Below are positions 48,180-59,031 of a DNA stretch of 64,000 nt, piece after piece. Source of the stretch: Perkinsus olseni. Its lineage: Eukaryota > Perkinsozoa > Perkinsida > Perkinsidae. A program made the position numbers and the translations under genes. The stretch covers positions 248,001 through 312,000 of the forward strand of contig JABANP010000003.1 in assembly GCA_013115135.1 (NCBI GenBank). The letters are read 5' to 3'. Below the pieces are notes generated by a model. That model ran no database searches. It saw only the letters and a program-made list of their open reading frames with translations, and had not been told where the DNA came from. The first letter of the stretch is position 1. Each line of letters opens with the position of its first letter.

Positions 48180-49145
48180 ATGGTGCCATCATCAAGCGCT
48201 ACCCTTGGGCTATTGCTGCTGAGCATTCTCCTTTCTCTTTGCACGACGCAGGGGATGGCAGAAGTGCTCGTTGCGAAGCCCACTGAGCTAGCCCAGTGCA
48301 AAGAGAAGGTGACTGGGCAGAGGGCAAGCCTTGTGTCGTGAAAACCTTCGTTTTGGTCGTCAGAATGAAGCGCTTGAAGCCCAAGTAGCTCACCTAAGCA
48401 GTCATGTCGAGGTATGATGAAAGAGAGCACTGGAACGGCTTGGCCTTCCGAGGCCGTCAGTACGGGTTAAGATTGGCTCAGGCAATGTCCCAAACCCACG
48501 CGGAGAATCTCGGCGGTGTTCACAGCGAACTGAACCAGAAGATCATCACTGTGGCCGAGCTTCAGAGGAGCATGGAGGATCTCGAAAGAAGAGTGGAAAG
48601 TGAGCACGAAGCTCGCCAGAAGACTGGCCATCTGTCCGTTGTCTCAGTGTGCAAGTCGACTACCGGCGGTGGCAGAAGGCTCACTGAGATCGATCTCGAC
48701 GACGCCTTTGGCAGAATGTTCGGCTCGATAGCTTCAACACGGTTCATAGCAACCGCCCGCAACATCACCTCCCCCATAATCTCCGCTGCCTCGGTGAGTC
48801 CAGGGCTCATGTTCCTCACCGGGGTGGACAGCGTTCTATCGGCAGGGCCTGGTCTGGGGGCCTGCCTCCGACCCCGTCACCTACCCTGTTGAGGGCGACT
48901 CCCACGTCGATCTTCTCTTCTACAACCTGCAAGGGTACCTGGATGAGCACATCAGCGGGACTAGACTCGTGAGCCTGTCTCCTCGTATTTCTGGCTATGT
49001 TCTTCCCCAGGTTCTCCCCTCCGGGCTATGCTCTCGACTCCTCCTCGTCGTCTTCGTCCTGCTGTTCTCCTACGTCCTCACCGTGACTCTATTGATGCTA
49101 GTGCTAGCCCCTTTGAAGCTCGGCGGTCTTTTGTTCAAGCAGTGA
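48180..49145 (+). CDS. Orphan type I membrane protein with lumenal coiled coil
   Basis: No family recognised. ATG 48180 encodes a signal peptide (SATLGLLLLSILLSLCTTQG). Exons joined by GT-AG introns then give a coiled coil: LVAKPTELAQCKEK, NEALEAQVAHLSSHVE, HAENLGGVHSELNQKIITVA and QRSMEDLERRVESEHEARQ, with heptad-spaced Leu/Val/Ile. Next is a globular part (RRLTEIDLDDAFGRMFGS, NITSPIISAAS, GLVWGPASDPVTYPVEGDS, VDLLFYNLQGYLDEHISG). The last exon has one transmembrane helix (LLLVVFVLLFSYVLTVTLLM) and a short basic tail to TGA 49143-49145. Topology suggests an extracellular or lumenal domain held by one anchor. Exon phases agree, so the gene model is good even though the function is not known. 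Confidence 0.65.
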
Positions 49146-49586
49146 TTGCCGAGGCCGCCGCAGTGCCAGGCCTGGTCAATTTTATATCAGCTATCCCCAA
49201 TGTACGTAGTCGATCCATAAGCCTTACCACTGAGCTATGATGTCTTTTTTCTCTAACATCGTTGTTGTGTCGAGAGAGTTCATTCAAGCGTACTCACAGA
49301 TGCTAGATATGCTGAGAACCCCTTCAAGGGTAAAGTGGTATCTCATAGATCTCCTCGCTACGATGTCGCGCCCGAATTCCGGTGGTATCATTTGGTTCTG
49401 AGGGCCACATCGGATACTCCGACGTTGAATACCCTCATCGCTGTGGTCTCTCACTCCGCTGAGAGTTAGTCGTGCGCAAGGTGATGTCAGCATGCCTCAT
49501 GTCGTTCAAACGGAAGGTGGCAGTCCACTGCAATTGATGTATCCGCCATAGTACGCTGGGCACCGTACTGAAGTTTTGCGCAGTCT
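49146..49586. other. Intergenic, no gene seen
   Basis: Between the orphan membrane protein and the EamA transporter on the same strand. A D-arm-like TAGCTCAGTGGTAAGGC on the minus strand near 49225 lacks the rest of a tRNA. Confidence 0.4.
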
Positions 49587-50728
49587 ATGGCCGACCCTCG
49601 TTCCTCCTCGCCATCATCGTTCCCTCGGTCGGATGAAGTAGAGCTGGTCGTTGTCTCCCGACCTACCGGCAACCTCGATGGTGCTCAGCCTCCCCCTAGG
49701 GCTATTATCGGTCCCACCTCCTTTACTGGGCAGTGGCCTGTGCGTCATCTCCGCCCTCTTCTTCTCCCTCATGCAGGTCTGTGCCCACCTAGCGAGCGAT
49801 ACCTTCTCCAGTGCCCAACTGATGCTAGTACGATCTTTAATACAGCTAGTGGCGTGCCTGGCCGCCTGCTACTGCGCGGGGGTGAATCCACTAGGTCCCT
49901 CACGGCATACGCTTAGTGTGTCTCTTCCGAGGCTTCCTTGGCGCATTTTCCAACTTCCTCCTCTACTACGCCATCGGTGGGATGCCCGTGGCCGATGCCA
50001 ACGCCATATTCTTCACCAACCCCCTTTTCACAATGGTCTATGCAGTCTGCCTCTTGCGCGAACCCTCGACAAGGCTGGAGATCTGTTCCCTCTTCCTCGG
50101 CTTTGCTGGCGTCGTTTTCATCGCCAGGCCGAGTTTTCTGTTCGGTTCATCCGTGACTTTGGAAGGCGGGAAGGAGACGACTGTCTCGGCCGTCTTTGCC
50201 ACTCTACTAGGTGCGGTGGTTGGAGGTTTCGTCCCCATCGTGGTTCGCTATGTCGGTAGCGCGGTACACCACTACGTGATGGTCTTCTACTGGGGGGTTA
50301 CTGGCACCATCATGAGCGTTGTTATGGCGGTAGCGAATGCTAATTCCTTCCACCTGCCACCTCTCTCATCTGCGTTACGGGCCTACCAGCTCGGTATTGT
50401 GGCTGGCATGTTCGGAGTGGGCACACAGTTCCTCTATAACAAGGCAATGCAAATCGAGAAGCCTCAGAATTGCGCCATGCTTCGACAGCTCGACGTCGCC
50501 TTCGCTTTTGTATGGCAGCATATAGCCACGCCTTCGCCAGTTTATACACTCAGCATTGTGGGTGCCGTCATGATTGTCATCTCAACCTGCTTATTACTCC
50601 TAGAGAAGATCTTTCGGTTGGAAGAAAACACGCCAGCCCCCTCAAGCAGTGGAAGTCCCAGTTGTGAGCAGTGGAGTTGCTCCACAGATAGTCGGAAGGG
50701 AATGAGAGGCGATTGCGGCACAGATTAA
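49587..50728 (+). CDS. EamA/drug-metabolite transporter superfamily permease (SLC35G-like)
   Basis: Polytopic membrane transporter of unknown substrate. ATG 49587 opens a hydrophilic leader (MADPRSSSPSSFPRSDEVEL). The first helices are GLCVISALFFSLMQVCAHLA and LVRSLIQLVACLAACYCAG. The long frame from 49916 supplies GFLGAFSNFLLYYAIGGMPV, the EamA motif ADANAIFFTNPLFTMVYAVC, ICSLFLGFAGVVFIARPS and the second five-helix repeat ending SIVGAVMIVISTCLLLLEKI, then a Ser-rich tail and TAA 50726-50728. The reading frame shifts by one twice. It can be repaired by two in-phase GT-AG segments of 19 bp (49681-49699) and 22 bp (49895-49916), or by one-base errors at CCC. Confidence 0.78.
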
Positions 50729-50991
50729 TCATGCAAAATTATTTAAACAGTTATTGACAGATAGATTTGTTTCAAGTACGGAATCGGACACCCTCATTGG
50801 GCGAGTTTTTGTTGGTACGCCGACTCGGCCGAGTACGTTCCGTCAGAAAGCAACAGCGTGTCGGGTTTGTGAGTTGGATGTCCTCGATATCGAATCGTTC
50901 TATCCGCGGCTTCTCCAACCTCAACTGCACTATCTTAACGCAATACAATCAGCACTTTCAACGAAACAAATGGTACACAGTAATTCTACGT

Positions 50992-52246
50992 TCAAAGGAT
51001 ATCTCCCAAACCCCCTGTCGGCTTCTCGTCCATAGTGGGACGCTTCGATTGAGCGGCACGTCTACCTTCAGTCGAGTAGCTTCCCATCAGCCGGTCTAAT
51101 TCTGAAACAACTGGTAGGCGTTGAGGCCTCCCTGGCACATTCCGTGAGATTGCGAAGGTCACGAGCATGACAGCAGCGATGCTCAGCAACAACCAGAAGA
51201 CGCGCACGGTGTGCAAAGACACTTGAAGGCTCGGGTGCAGGATGTTGAGGCATCTCGACGAGCTGCCCTGGCATGGTACGACATACCGTGGATACACTGC
51301 GAGGGCAGGTCGGAAAAGTCGCTCTGGCCATGAGTGACCGCTGGATCCCAACATAGGGGTTACTGCGGTCACATAGGCCACACCGCAAAGGAAAGCCGAA
51401 GAGTGGGCCAGGGAGCCGAAGTCGAGGAAAGACTTCCGAGGTTCGGAGGTGACTAGATCCATGCATAGTTGAAGCGCGGCTATGAACAGCCTGACGGAGA
51501 CGAACGAGGGGTCGGGTGGCAGCGTCACACCAGCTCCGGCGAGCAAAACATAGAGGGTTATTATTGCACCGTCGACTGCATAGCATACAGTAGAGAGACC
51601 ACCGAAGACGATATTCCAGTTGTCTCTCAGACGACCACAAGACCCAACGACGACTGACGTAGCCGTTGCTAGTACAACAAGGGCCGCTAGGTGCTTCGAA
51701 CCGATACCACAAAGCGGGTAGCAGAACCCAGCAGAGATGGGCGCTGTACCGCATCGCAGATTGGCACCGCCAGGGAGATCGATATCGGGAGTGGACTCGA
51801 GATCTAGGCTGAAGAGTAGGTGGATGGTGCAGACCATGAGGCTGGCGAAGTCGGGATGGACCAGAGGATACGTGATCAGCCGCCAGACTTGGAAGCGTCG
51901 GAAGAGCGGAGTTGGTTGGAAGGTCAATTCATCTGATCAGAAGGAGAAGTAAAATTTATATTGCCAATGAATTTTGCCCACCCTTAACAGCAGCTGCTCG
52001 CGGTCTAACGATGCCCACCAACCACTGGAGCCAGTAGAAGCCCAGAGCGGCCATAAGTAGGCCCGACATGACAGGGCAGGCCCTGACCGTAGCGCTGAAG
52101 GAGGCCATGGGCCACACTATTGGCAGGATGAGCAGACTCGGGACGTTCTTCACAGCGTCACCCAGGCTCCACATCAGCCGCGGCCCTCCATAAGCCAGGG
52201 CAAAGGCTACCAGCAGCAGCCTAGGGCGTAGCCGACTCCGACGCAT
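50992..52246 (-). CDS. Rhomboid-like intramembrane protease
   Basis: Polytopic membrane protein resembling rhomboids. Exon 1 from ATG 52246 has hydrophobic segments and ends IVRPRAAAVK. A 49-bp GT-AG intron (about 51986-51938) leads in phase to DELTFQPTPLFRRFQVWRLI. The stretch FQVWRLITYPLVHPDFASLM, then HLLFSLDLES, matches the rhomboid W-R-L-T...H region. GGLSTVCYAVDGAI could be the GxS nucleophile motif, although the usual final Gly (GxSG) is Thr here. AHSSAFLCGVAY supplies the possible catalytic His. The Ser-His pair is therefore present, but activity is uncertain; an inactive rhomboid is possible. The C-terminus is Arg/Lys-rich and cytosolic by prediction. It ends at 50992, converging on the EamA transporter. 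Confidence 0.6.
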
Positions 52247-52369
52247 CAGAAAGTAACAGCCTTCGAGAACAGCATTCTAGCCGGCACCGACCGCGGAGAG
52301 GGGCAACGCAATACCCAAGGGGTGCAAGGAACAGAAATTCCGTAGACCGCCGCAGCGAGTCGGGAGGGC

Positions 52370-53230
52370 TCAGATGTACTTTTCCATAAATTCGCGGACT
52401 TGTTGACGGGAAGACCCAGGCACTACATGGCCGCCGTCGTGATAGAAAATGAGTGGATCAGGGAACACGCCTTTGAAGGTGTTGAAACGCTCCTCGGGGA
52501 CTACCTGGTCCTTCTTGCCGTAGATGAGCATAACCGGTATCTGAGGGACCGCTGCATTGGGAAGGAGGGGAGAGGGTGTACTACAGTCTTGACTAGTGGG
52601 GATTCTTCTATCTCTTCAACCAGTGTTGGGTTTTGCGGTAAATTACCACTAGCGCAGATAAGGAACTTGACCTGAGCGTAGAGTATACTGTTTTCCTGGG
52701 CCCGAGAAAAGATAAATTACATTAGCGAAGGCCTCGGGATGCTCAGCCATCGCTACAAGGACGGCCGCACAGCCGAGAGAGAAGGCGAAGACACCCTTGG
52801 TGTCAGGAGTGATGCCTTCGATTATCGGGGATACGTCCATCTGAGACGGAGTAGATGAGGCGACTGCAAAGGGCCGCCACACTGACTTTGTCTTGGCCCC
52901 GAGGGATGCCGGGCTGTCGCCAGGTTAGCAAGTCCTCGTCGTCCGAGTCGTGGGAAAATCTGTCCTCTAGCGGCACCACATAGGGGCCCTTCACGAAACT
53001 GTGAGGACAGCGAAATCAAAGCGAGAAGGATTCTATTGAGCCGAACCCAGCAGAGCCAACCCTTAGTACTCGAATTGGACCAGAGACTTGCATTTCCGCC
53101 TTATCGGTCCGATCTTGTTGCTGAACCGCTCGGGAGTTTGGGCATGGCCATGAACACACAATAGCCTGTTTGTGTGCTCCCCTCCCTCTGAAGATGATGA
53201 GCTGGCGGACGCTGTAGATTTGGAAGGCAT
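52370..53230 (-). CDS. FSH1-type serine hydrolase (copy 2)
   Basis: Small alpha/beta hydrolase related to yeast FSH1 and human OVCA2. ATG 53230 opens a Ser-rich leader, then RLLCVHGHAQTPERFSNKIG, PIRRKCKSLVQFE, where family members have LCLHG....N...F..KTG. The nucleophile elbow is GVFAFSLGCAAVLVAMA (Ser in F-S-L-G, with Ala instead of the first Gly). The Asp loop is MLIYGKKDQVVPEER, and the His loop is FYHDGGHVVPGSSRQQ. It ends FMEKYI at TGA 52372-52370. At least four exons with short introns. A tandem paralog lies immediately upstream. Native substrate unknown; the family are esterases. Confidence 0.78.
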
Positions 53231-53410
53231 TGCCGAATTAAACAGATCAGACAGGAGAGGCGATTGAGCCAGCGACGGCAGCCTAGAGACCGTAGCGAGG
53301 GGTGAACGCGTGATGAAGTCACTATCAACTCAACGCCATCAACATCATTGTGATTTCCCACTGTACAGTTACTTTTAGTAACAGAAACTTAAGACCAATG
53401 TATCAGCCGG

Positions 53411-54289
53411 TTACTCAGAAAGAGCACTCTGAACGAACGCTTTCACGTCCTTCCGGGCCTCAGCGGGGACCATGTGGCCCTTGGGGTGCTCGAATATGAC
53501 TGGATCAGTGAACATCTTGGCAACGCGGAGACTCCGGTCTTCGGCGACTACTTGGTCCGATTTGCCGCAAATGAACATGGCTCGAACCTAGGCGAGACAC
53601 CGTGATTGGAATAGGAGCTGGAAGCCTAGTACTACCTTGGGCCAGAGAGGGCAGGCGCGTATCTCGGCCTCCTGCTCAGAATTGTTCTGTGGGAAGAATG
53701 CACCGCACAGAGGATGATAAACTTAACCTAAAAATGAGGTAAATTATCCCATTCGAGCGAACTGAAAGGTAACTCACATTTTCGAATGCCTTGGGATACC
53801 GAGCCATAGCGAGGAGGATGGCGGGGCAACCGATAGAAAAGCCAAACAAACCCTGTGTCTCCGGGGTCATGGCCTTAGCGATGCTTTCTACATAAAATTC
53901 CCCCAAGTTCTCCTGTAGCAAAAAAACAATACGACAATCTGCGTTACACATAGACCTATTATTACTGGACTCTCCTTCGCGGGGTCGACCCAAGTGTAAA
54001 TTTTCTCGCTATCAGGATCGTGCTTGGCGAAAACGTCATCCGGCGGCACTTCGAAGGGTCCTTGAATGAAGCTGAGAGAGCAGCAACAGCCATGTTGCCC
54101 AAAGGTTCAGCCAGAATGATGGACTTACTCAAAATGGACCAGTCTTTTACACTGCCTCCTAATGCCTCCCGTCTTTTGACGGAAGCCCTCGGGGCTCTGA
54201 GCATGGCCATGGACGCAGAGAACGCGATGGGCCAAGGTGGGGTCACTCTCCTCAGAGGTCGAAGAACTGGCTGTAGAAGCAGCTACCAT
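53411..54289 (-). CDS. FSH1-type serine hydrolase (copy 1)
   Basis: ATG 54289 opens MVAASTASSSTSEESDPTLA, then HRVLCVHGHAQSPEGFRQKT and GGIRRQCK. After introns comes SIAKAMTPETQGLFGFSIGC with the nucleophile Ser in G-F-S-I-G, then PAILLAMARYPKAFEN. The Asp loop is MFICGKSDQVVAEDR and the His loop is FEHPKGHMVPAEARKDV. It ends FVQSALSE at the TAA 53413-53411. The full triad Ser-Asp-His is present. Same strand and same exon layout as copy 2, with 180 bp between them, so the pair is a tandem duplication. Confidence 0.8.
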
Positions 54290-54750
54290 AGTGATGTCGA
54301 TAACGGAGTGAAGTGAGAAGACTGCTGATACGAAAATATGTTGTAGACGACCACTCTTTGTAGAGAAGCAACCAGACTCGAGAAACAACCTCGTAGCTAG
54401 TGGAATAGGGTTCTAGCTTGTTATCAGCCTTCGAGCTTTAGCGGAAGGATGCGCGCCCTTCGCACGTACCCAGTGGGACAGGATTGACACAAATGAGTCG
54501 AGCTTTCAAGGAGAGTCCCCGGGGGACAGCCCCGACACAAACCTGGACATTCACAACGCGCTCTGTCACGTTATGATTACTTTTGGCCTTTAAGGTGCTC
54601 ACTACGCATTTCTTCATGAGCAACCTTGATCTAGGATAGTTGAGCGGATAGCAATCCGGCAGCAGGCACCGATACTTGAACTAGAGGCTCTAAAGAGATA
54701 CGTCCAACAACAACGGCGTTCAGAGATCACCATGGGAAGCATACTTGGCC
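54290..54750. other. Intergenic, no gene seen
   Basis: Between the FSH1 pair and the isolated secreted-family copy. One minus-strand frame (54623-54438) has no motif. Presumed promoter of the first FSH1 copy. Confidence 0.4.
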
Positions 54751-55505
54751 TCAAGGGACCCTGGGATTAATCATCGCCTTCCCACCAGAGGTCCCATTGG
54801 CAAAAGCCAATCGCGCCGACTGCAGCCATGAAATAAGCTCGGCTAAAAGCCCACCATGCGAGCTCCCTCCCCCCTTCCCACCCCCCTTCTTGGCCATTCG
54901 AACCACTTTCTCGTTCCTTTCCAACTGAGAGTCGGTTAGGTCTTGGGTACACTGGACTCTTCTACAAATCTTCCTGACGAACTTGAAGTTTCTCTTCACG
55001 TCCTTCATGTACCCCATTTTCACTGCCATCATCTCCACCCCTTTCCGACGGCACATGGCAGACCTGCTCCAAGTGTCTCCCCTCTTACCTTTGTCCGCTA
55101 CAGACTCCCGCCTTTGGCACCTAAACTCTGATTGCTCTGTTCGCCACATGTGTGCTGAAGGAAGCGACATTGGAGGTGCACGAAGAGCAGCAGATGAAGT
55201 GAAGAGAATCATTTCCCAATATCATCTCCATCACAACGTAGAGAGGTTATTTCATGGGAGGAATTCTTGTCCCCTGAACGTGTTGGCCAAGGCCAATCCA
55301 CTTGAAAGTAACTTGACGGCGACGCTCTGTATGAACCTAACAGGTGCCATCGCCGTCTCCCTCAATAACCTAGGATGAAGGGGACAGATGAACCGTGGAG
55401 CTTGAGACCCCTTACTCTGAAGGACAGAGTCAGCGTTAGTGCAACAGAGAGTAAAAGCAGGAACCTTGATGGGTTAGGTATGATTGCTAAGACGGAGTTG
55501 GCCAT
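54751..55505 (-). pseudogene. Isolated, probably inactive copy of the secreted four-cysteine family (copy 7)
   Basis: ATG 55505 encodes a good signal peptide (IIPNPSRFLLLLSVALTLTL, then SFR), followed by a GT-AG intron at the conserved place. Module two starts VIEGDGDGTC as in copy 4, but the next codon is TAG (55339-55337) where copy 4 has Tyr. It continues VHTERRRQVTFKW, then the frame changes by one to WPWPTRSGDKNSS and ITSLRCDGDD. Module three is intact: WSRSAMCRRKGVEMMAVKMG, YMKDVKRNFKFVRKICRRVQ. The tail is Gly/Lys-rich and ends at 54751. The stop and frame change suggest a pseudogene; readthrough or sequence errors are alternatives. It lies 16 kb from the main array. Confidence 0.55.
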
Positions 55506-56036
55506 TGGGCGCGGCGGCTACTACAAAAACCCTGTTCGATGCATGCGGGATGACCGGTCATTCGGCTATCTGCACTTCGCCGCTTAGCCGGCCTGGTGAA
55601 GGCAGGAGCACACGGTATACCCAACCTCGAAAGGAACTGTGTGACGAGGCATCGCCGGGAGGACTCTGATTGCTACGATCGCTAAACCCAACAGGAAGCA
55701 CAGGGGGTGCTGTTGCAGGCTCAACGTAGAAGATGTATTCCGAGCGATGGCTGGCTCGCTCGGGGACGGGGGCGAGCGAATTGAAGTTAATCAGGGATGA
55801 GTACCACAGGCCTATCCACTGAAGGCCATTTGAGCGTGATTCCGAGGTGTCTACCCCGGGAGCTCCTCGCCCCTCGGTGCTCGTTCCGAACGTGCCAAGG
55901 CGGCCGGCGACAGGTACGGAAGCATAGACCTCTGTTAGTGCAGACGAGGTCCCTCCCCCGCGAAGTCCCCGGTGATGATCCGCGAGAGGTCCCGAACGGA
56001 GCCTGTCCAGGAACTCGACACGCCACAGCGAACCAA
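55506..56036. other. Interval with open minus frames but no gene assigned
   Basis: A minus-strand frame (56118-55558) is open through this interval, including a stretch LADHHRGLRGGGTSSALTEV, but the best splice model of the transglutaminase gene ends at 56037. It could be alternative 3' coding sequence of that gene or chance openness in GC-rich DNA. Confidence 0.35.
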
Positions 56037-57159
56037 TTATACTGGGACTCGTAATGGAATGAAGTTGGACGGAACGATGCCTTTCATGAAGATTCGGCAG
56101 CAGCAGCAGCGACGCCATTACTTATACTTCCTCCGTCGGCCAACTGATGGTACATGGCCGTGGTATTCCAAGCCGGCACCGAGTCGTAGCTCCAGTCAAA
56201 TACCAGAGGGAACAGCTTAGCCGAAAGGACTCCCTCCCCCACCGGATAGTCCTCCTCATGCAACAGCATCTCCGGTGGAGCGTACGATGCTGCATATGTT
56301 GTGTGATTGACTGTGAGCCCATTTTGGTGGCGGGCTGGTGATGGTATGAAGAACGACGTGTTGAGAGAGCTCAAAGGCACACTCCGCTGATCTACCACCG
56401 TCCAACCCGGAGGACTTCCATCGTGTTCGGGAATGTATACCTCTACCTGAGCCAGTGGCCAACTCTACTCCTCGAGGAGAAAGCGTTATCCCACCCAATT
56501 GTGATTGCCACAAGGGGCGTCTCCATCTCCATGAGGGCACTCAATAGCCCCTTTATTCCAGTGAGGCGTCCCCGCTACCCTCGCTGGTATACCGACGGAC
56601 CTCAGAGCCGCCACCAAGTACAGGGCCAGACCTGAGCCATGACCATCGACCAGTCAGCAAATGGCGCTCCATGGTCACCCGTGCACGAGGAGCTCTTCCC
56701 CTCGATGACTTCGTACAAGCTGTAAGGGTCAGCCTCGTTGGGAGGGGCGGCCACGAATACGATGGGCGGGTCGGTGAACTCCCATGCCTTCTCGTTGAGG
56801 GTCATGGCAGCACAGGCGATGTCTCGGCAGCCCTTCACCAGGGACTCCATGAACCACCGGAAGTCGGGATGCCGTAGCCGCTTGAGTTGCACCCACGGTA
56901 ATCGTTGGCTTCTTCCGATAGAGACGCGACCGGCAAGACGTCGTTGAGAAAAGAGGGAGTGAGGCACTCGTCGTCCCCACGGGAATCTCTTGCTTGCACG
57001 CTGGGCTTGCAGTACTTGGCAGGCGATGAACTCCGTGGAGATTTTCCCTTTATCGATGGGCCGCTCATATGCCCGTAGGAAAGCGACTGGGTCCCTAGGA
57101 ATTTGCGCAGTACTCGAGACCAGCGACGTTAAGTAGACTAGCCAGCTCAAAGGGGCCAT
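56037..57159 (-). CDS. Secreted transglutaminase-like (TGc) protein
   Basis: Cysteine-protease-fold enzyme, acyl transfer or peptidase activity possible. ATG 57159 encodes a signal peptide (MAPLSWLVYLTSLVSSTAQI), then RDPVAFLRAYERPIDKGKIS and FPWGRRVPHSLF. A 47-bp intron places the catalytic Cys: GKSSSCTGLALYLVAALRSV, then GIPARVAGTPHWN. After another intron the His motif reads GNHNWVEVYIPEHDG, with W-T-V-V-D carrying the presumed Asp. The triad order Cys-His-Asp and the GIPAR..GTP.W signature are typical of TGc proteins. The N-terminal part has one extra base (56949-56952) and one missing base (56895-56898) about 50 bp apart, which between them restore LNDVLPVASLSEEANDYR. C-terminal exon choice (stop 56039-56037) is moderately sure. 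Confidence 0.75.
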
Positions 57160-57266
57160 TGTGAACGGACCAACATTGACTGCCGAATCGATTCGCATAT
57201 CCATTGCAGTCAGCCGTCCGCTGGTAGAACTCAACAATAGGCTTTAGTGGACAGCCTTGAAAGGTC

Positions 57267-58523
57267 TCAAAGTGGACTTCTGTTACGTACTTGGTAGTAA
57301 AGAGCCGTGCAAGCAACCCCAGCGAGTAGGGAGCCAATCCCTGCCGAGAAAAATGGTACTGCTTGACCAAAATCGTAGAAGGGACCCGCCGAGCCTGTGC
57401 CGACCAGACGACCAATGCCTTGCGAGAAAGGACATGTAGCCCATCATCTCGCCTTTTCTAGCTTCCGGCGCCAAAAGCAGCCACGATGCCCGGCAGTGCA
57501 CTGTAAACTGAGGAGGTGGTGACTCCCAGCAGCACCCACTTGATAGAGAGAAAGAGCCAAGGGCAAGCGAATATTGAGGGTAACAAAAGGCTGGTAAGGC
57601 CGTAGATAGTTATCGAGCCCGCCACCACAGCACTGGCATTGTAACCAGCGCGATTGCTCAAGTAAACAAAGAGGTAGGAGCCGAGGATGATCATAGAGCC
57701 ATCGCCGAGGTACGTGACACCAGCTACCACGGGATTCATATTGAAGCTGTTCTTGAGGAACCAGCGGGGTCGCAACACTGACCACGGAATTGTTGAAGCC
57801 CGACATCATTGCAGTGAAGTAGAGCAGGGAGAAGGCTCGCCAAGGGACCACTTCCACAGGAAGGGCTTCCGGCTGTATAAGTGGTGACTTCACATCAGGC
57901 GTCAGGCCCCTTCGACCATTTGACTCGGGTAAGTCAACGTAGATGAGCACAGTTACCGCAGCTGCCACCACAGCAACGGTATAGAAGGGGGCTCTCAGGC
58001 CAAGGATGGAGAGGACACCACCGACGCCAGGTCCTGCAGCCATACACAGACCGGGAATCATGTTCATGTACCCTAGGTAGGCCCTCTGCTTGCTTGGCAC
58101 GCGCACTGTATCCGCCACATACGCCATGGCTACTGGACGGCCTCCACCTGCCAAGCCGTTGAGGATGCGAAATGCCACGAACCACCAGAAGCTGTAGGTG
58201 ATGGCTTGCAGTACGTATGCAAGAGTGATGATGCTCATCGAGGCCAGGAGCAACGGTCGACGACCTAGCTTGTCGGACAGCTTCCCCATCGCAGCTGGTG
58301 AGAATGTCATCCCAACTGCATAGGACAGCATACAGATTGAGTAAGCTGCGCCGCGGGACAAGGTCTCGCAGCCCTTGAGGTGAGCAGGGGAGGAGGGATC
58401 TACCAGTATGGGGATGATGTTGAGGGCCATGGTCATTCCGAGGTGGTCAATGAGTACGACCACGCATACCAGAGCTATGTGGAACCCGCCTCGGACCGAG
58501 GACTCCTGTATCCGTGTGGCCAT
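57267..58523 (-). CDS. MFS transporter, TetA-like (copy 1), frame-disrupted
   Basis: Major facilitator superfamily permease, 12 helices predicted. ATG 58523 (MATRIQESSVRGGFHIALVC). Loop 2-3 motif A is MGKLSDKLGRRPLLLASM; helix 5 has FRILNGLAGGGRPVAMAYVA, like drug/H+ antiporters. The second half reads NMNPVVAGVTYLGDGSMII, FLSIKWVLLGVTTSSVYSA, GEMMGYMSF and QGIGRLVGTGSAGPFYDFGQ, ending LYYQVRNRSPL at TGA 57269-57267. Three single extra bases (57757-57762, 57471-57476, 57424-57431) break the frame; removing one base at each gives a gapless alignment to copy 2. Substrate unknown. It is the most downstream of three tandem paralogs. Confidence 0.8.
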
Positions 58524-59031
58524 ACTAATATGAGAAGAGACTGCCTACAGTACAGGATAAAGGGCATGGAGTAATTGCGAGAGGCGTCCCTCTTGCTGCC
58601 ACTGAACACAACAGCTTCGGCTGTTGAAAACGTTTATCACCCCCGCTATCCGAGTTCAAACTATCTTGAGCATCCACTGAATCCGAGCCCACATCCACCA
58701 TTAACAGGCACCCAGAACGCAAGTGCTCAAAGCCGATTAGTAGCTCATGTCGTAGCAAGTGTAAAGGGCTATCAGTCCCGAAGAAGCCACGTGACCAATG
58801 TTGTTGAAGACCAGCGCTCAATGGTTAGGCATCTCGTCGAGTCATAAGTCACTGTGTCACAATAATATTCGTTATAGCTAGCCTCTGCGCGGTGAATGAT
58901 TCAATTATGCATGGTCCCTCGTAACAACAGGAAGGACCTCTAGGAAAAAATGATAAAAAAGGCCTTGCCTTAGCAGAATGGATGGTGCGAGGCCCATATT
59001 CTTCCATGTAACTGAAGAGGGGTCGCGCGGC
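58524..59031. other. Intergenic between MFS copies 1 and 2
   Basis: Presumed promoter of MFS copy 1 and 3' flank of copy 2. A 90-codon plus frame (58575-58847) has no motif. Confidence 0.45.

Noticed and set aside
49207..49245. Minus-strand D-arm-like sequence TAGCTCAGTGGTAAGGC
   Set aside because: No anticodon arm, T arm or acceptor pairing follows; probably chance or a fragment.
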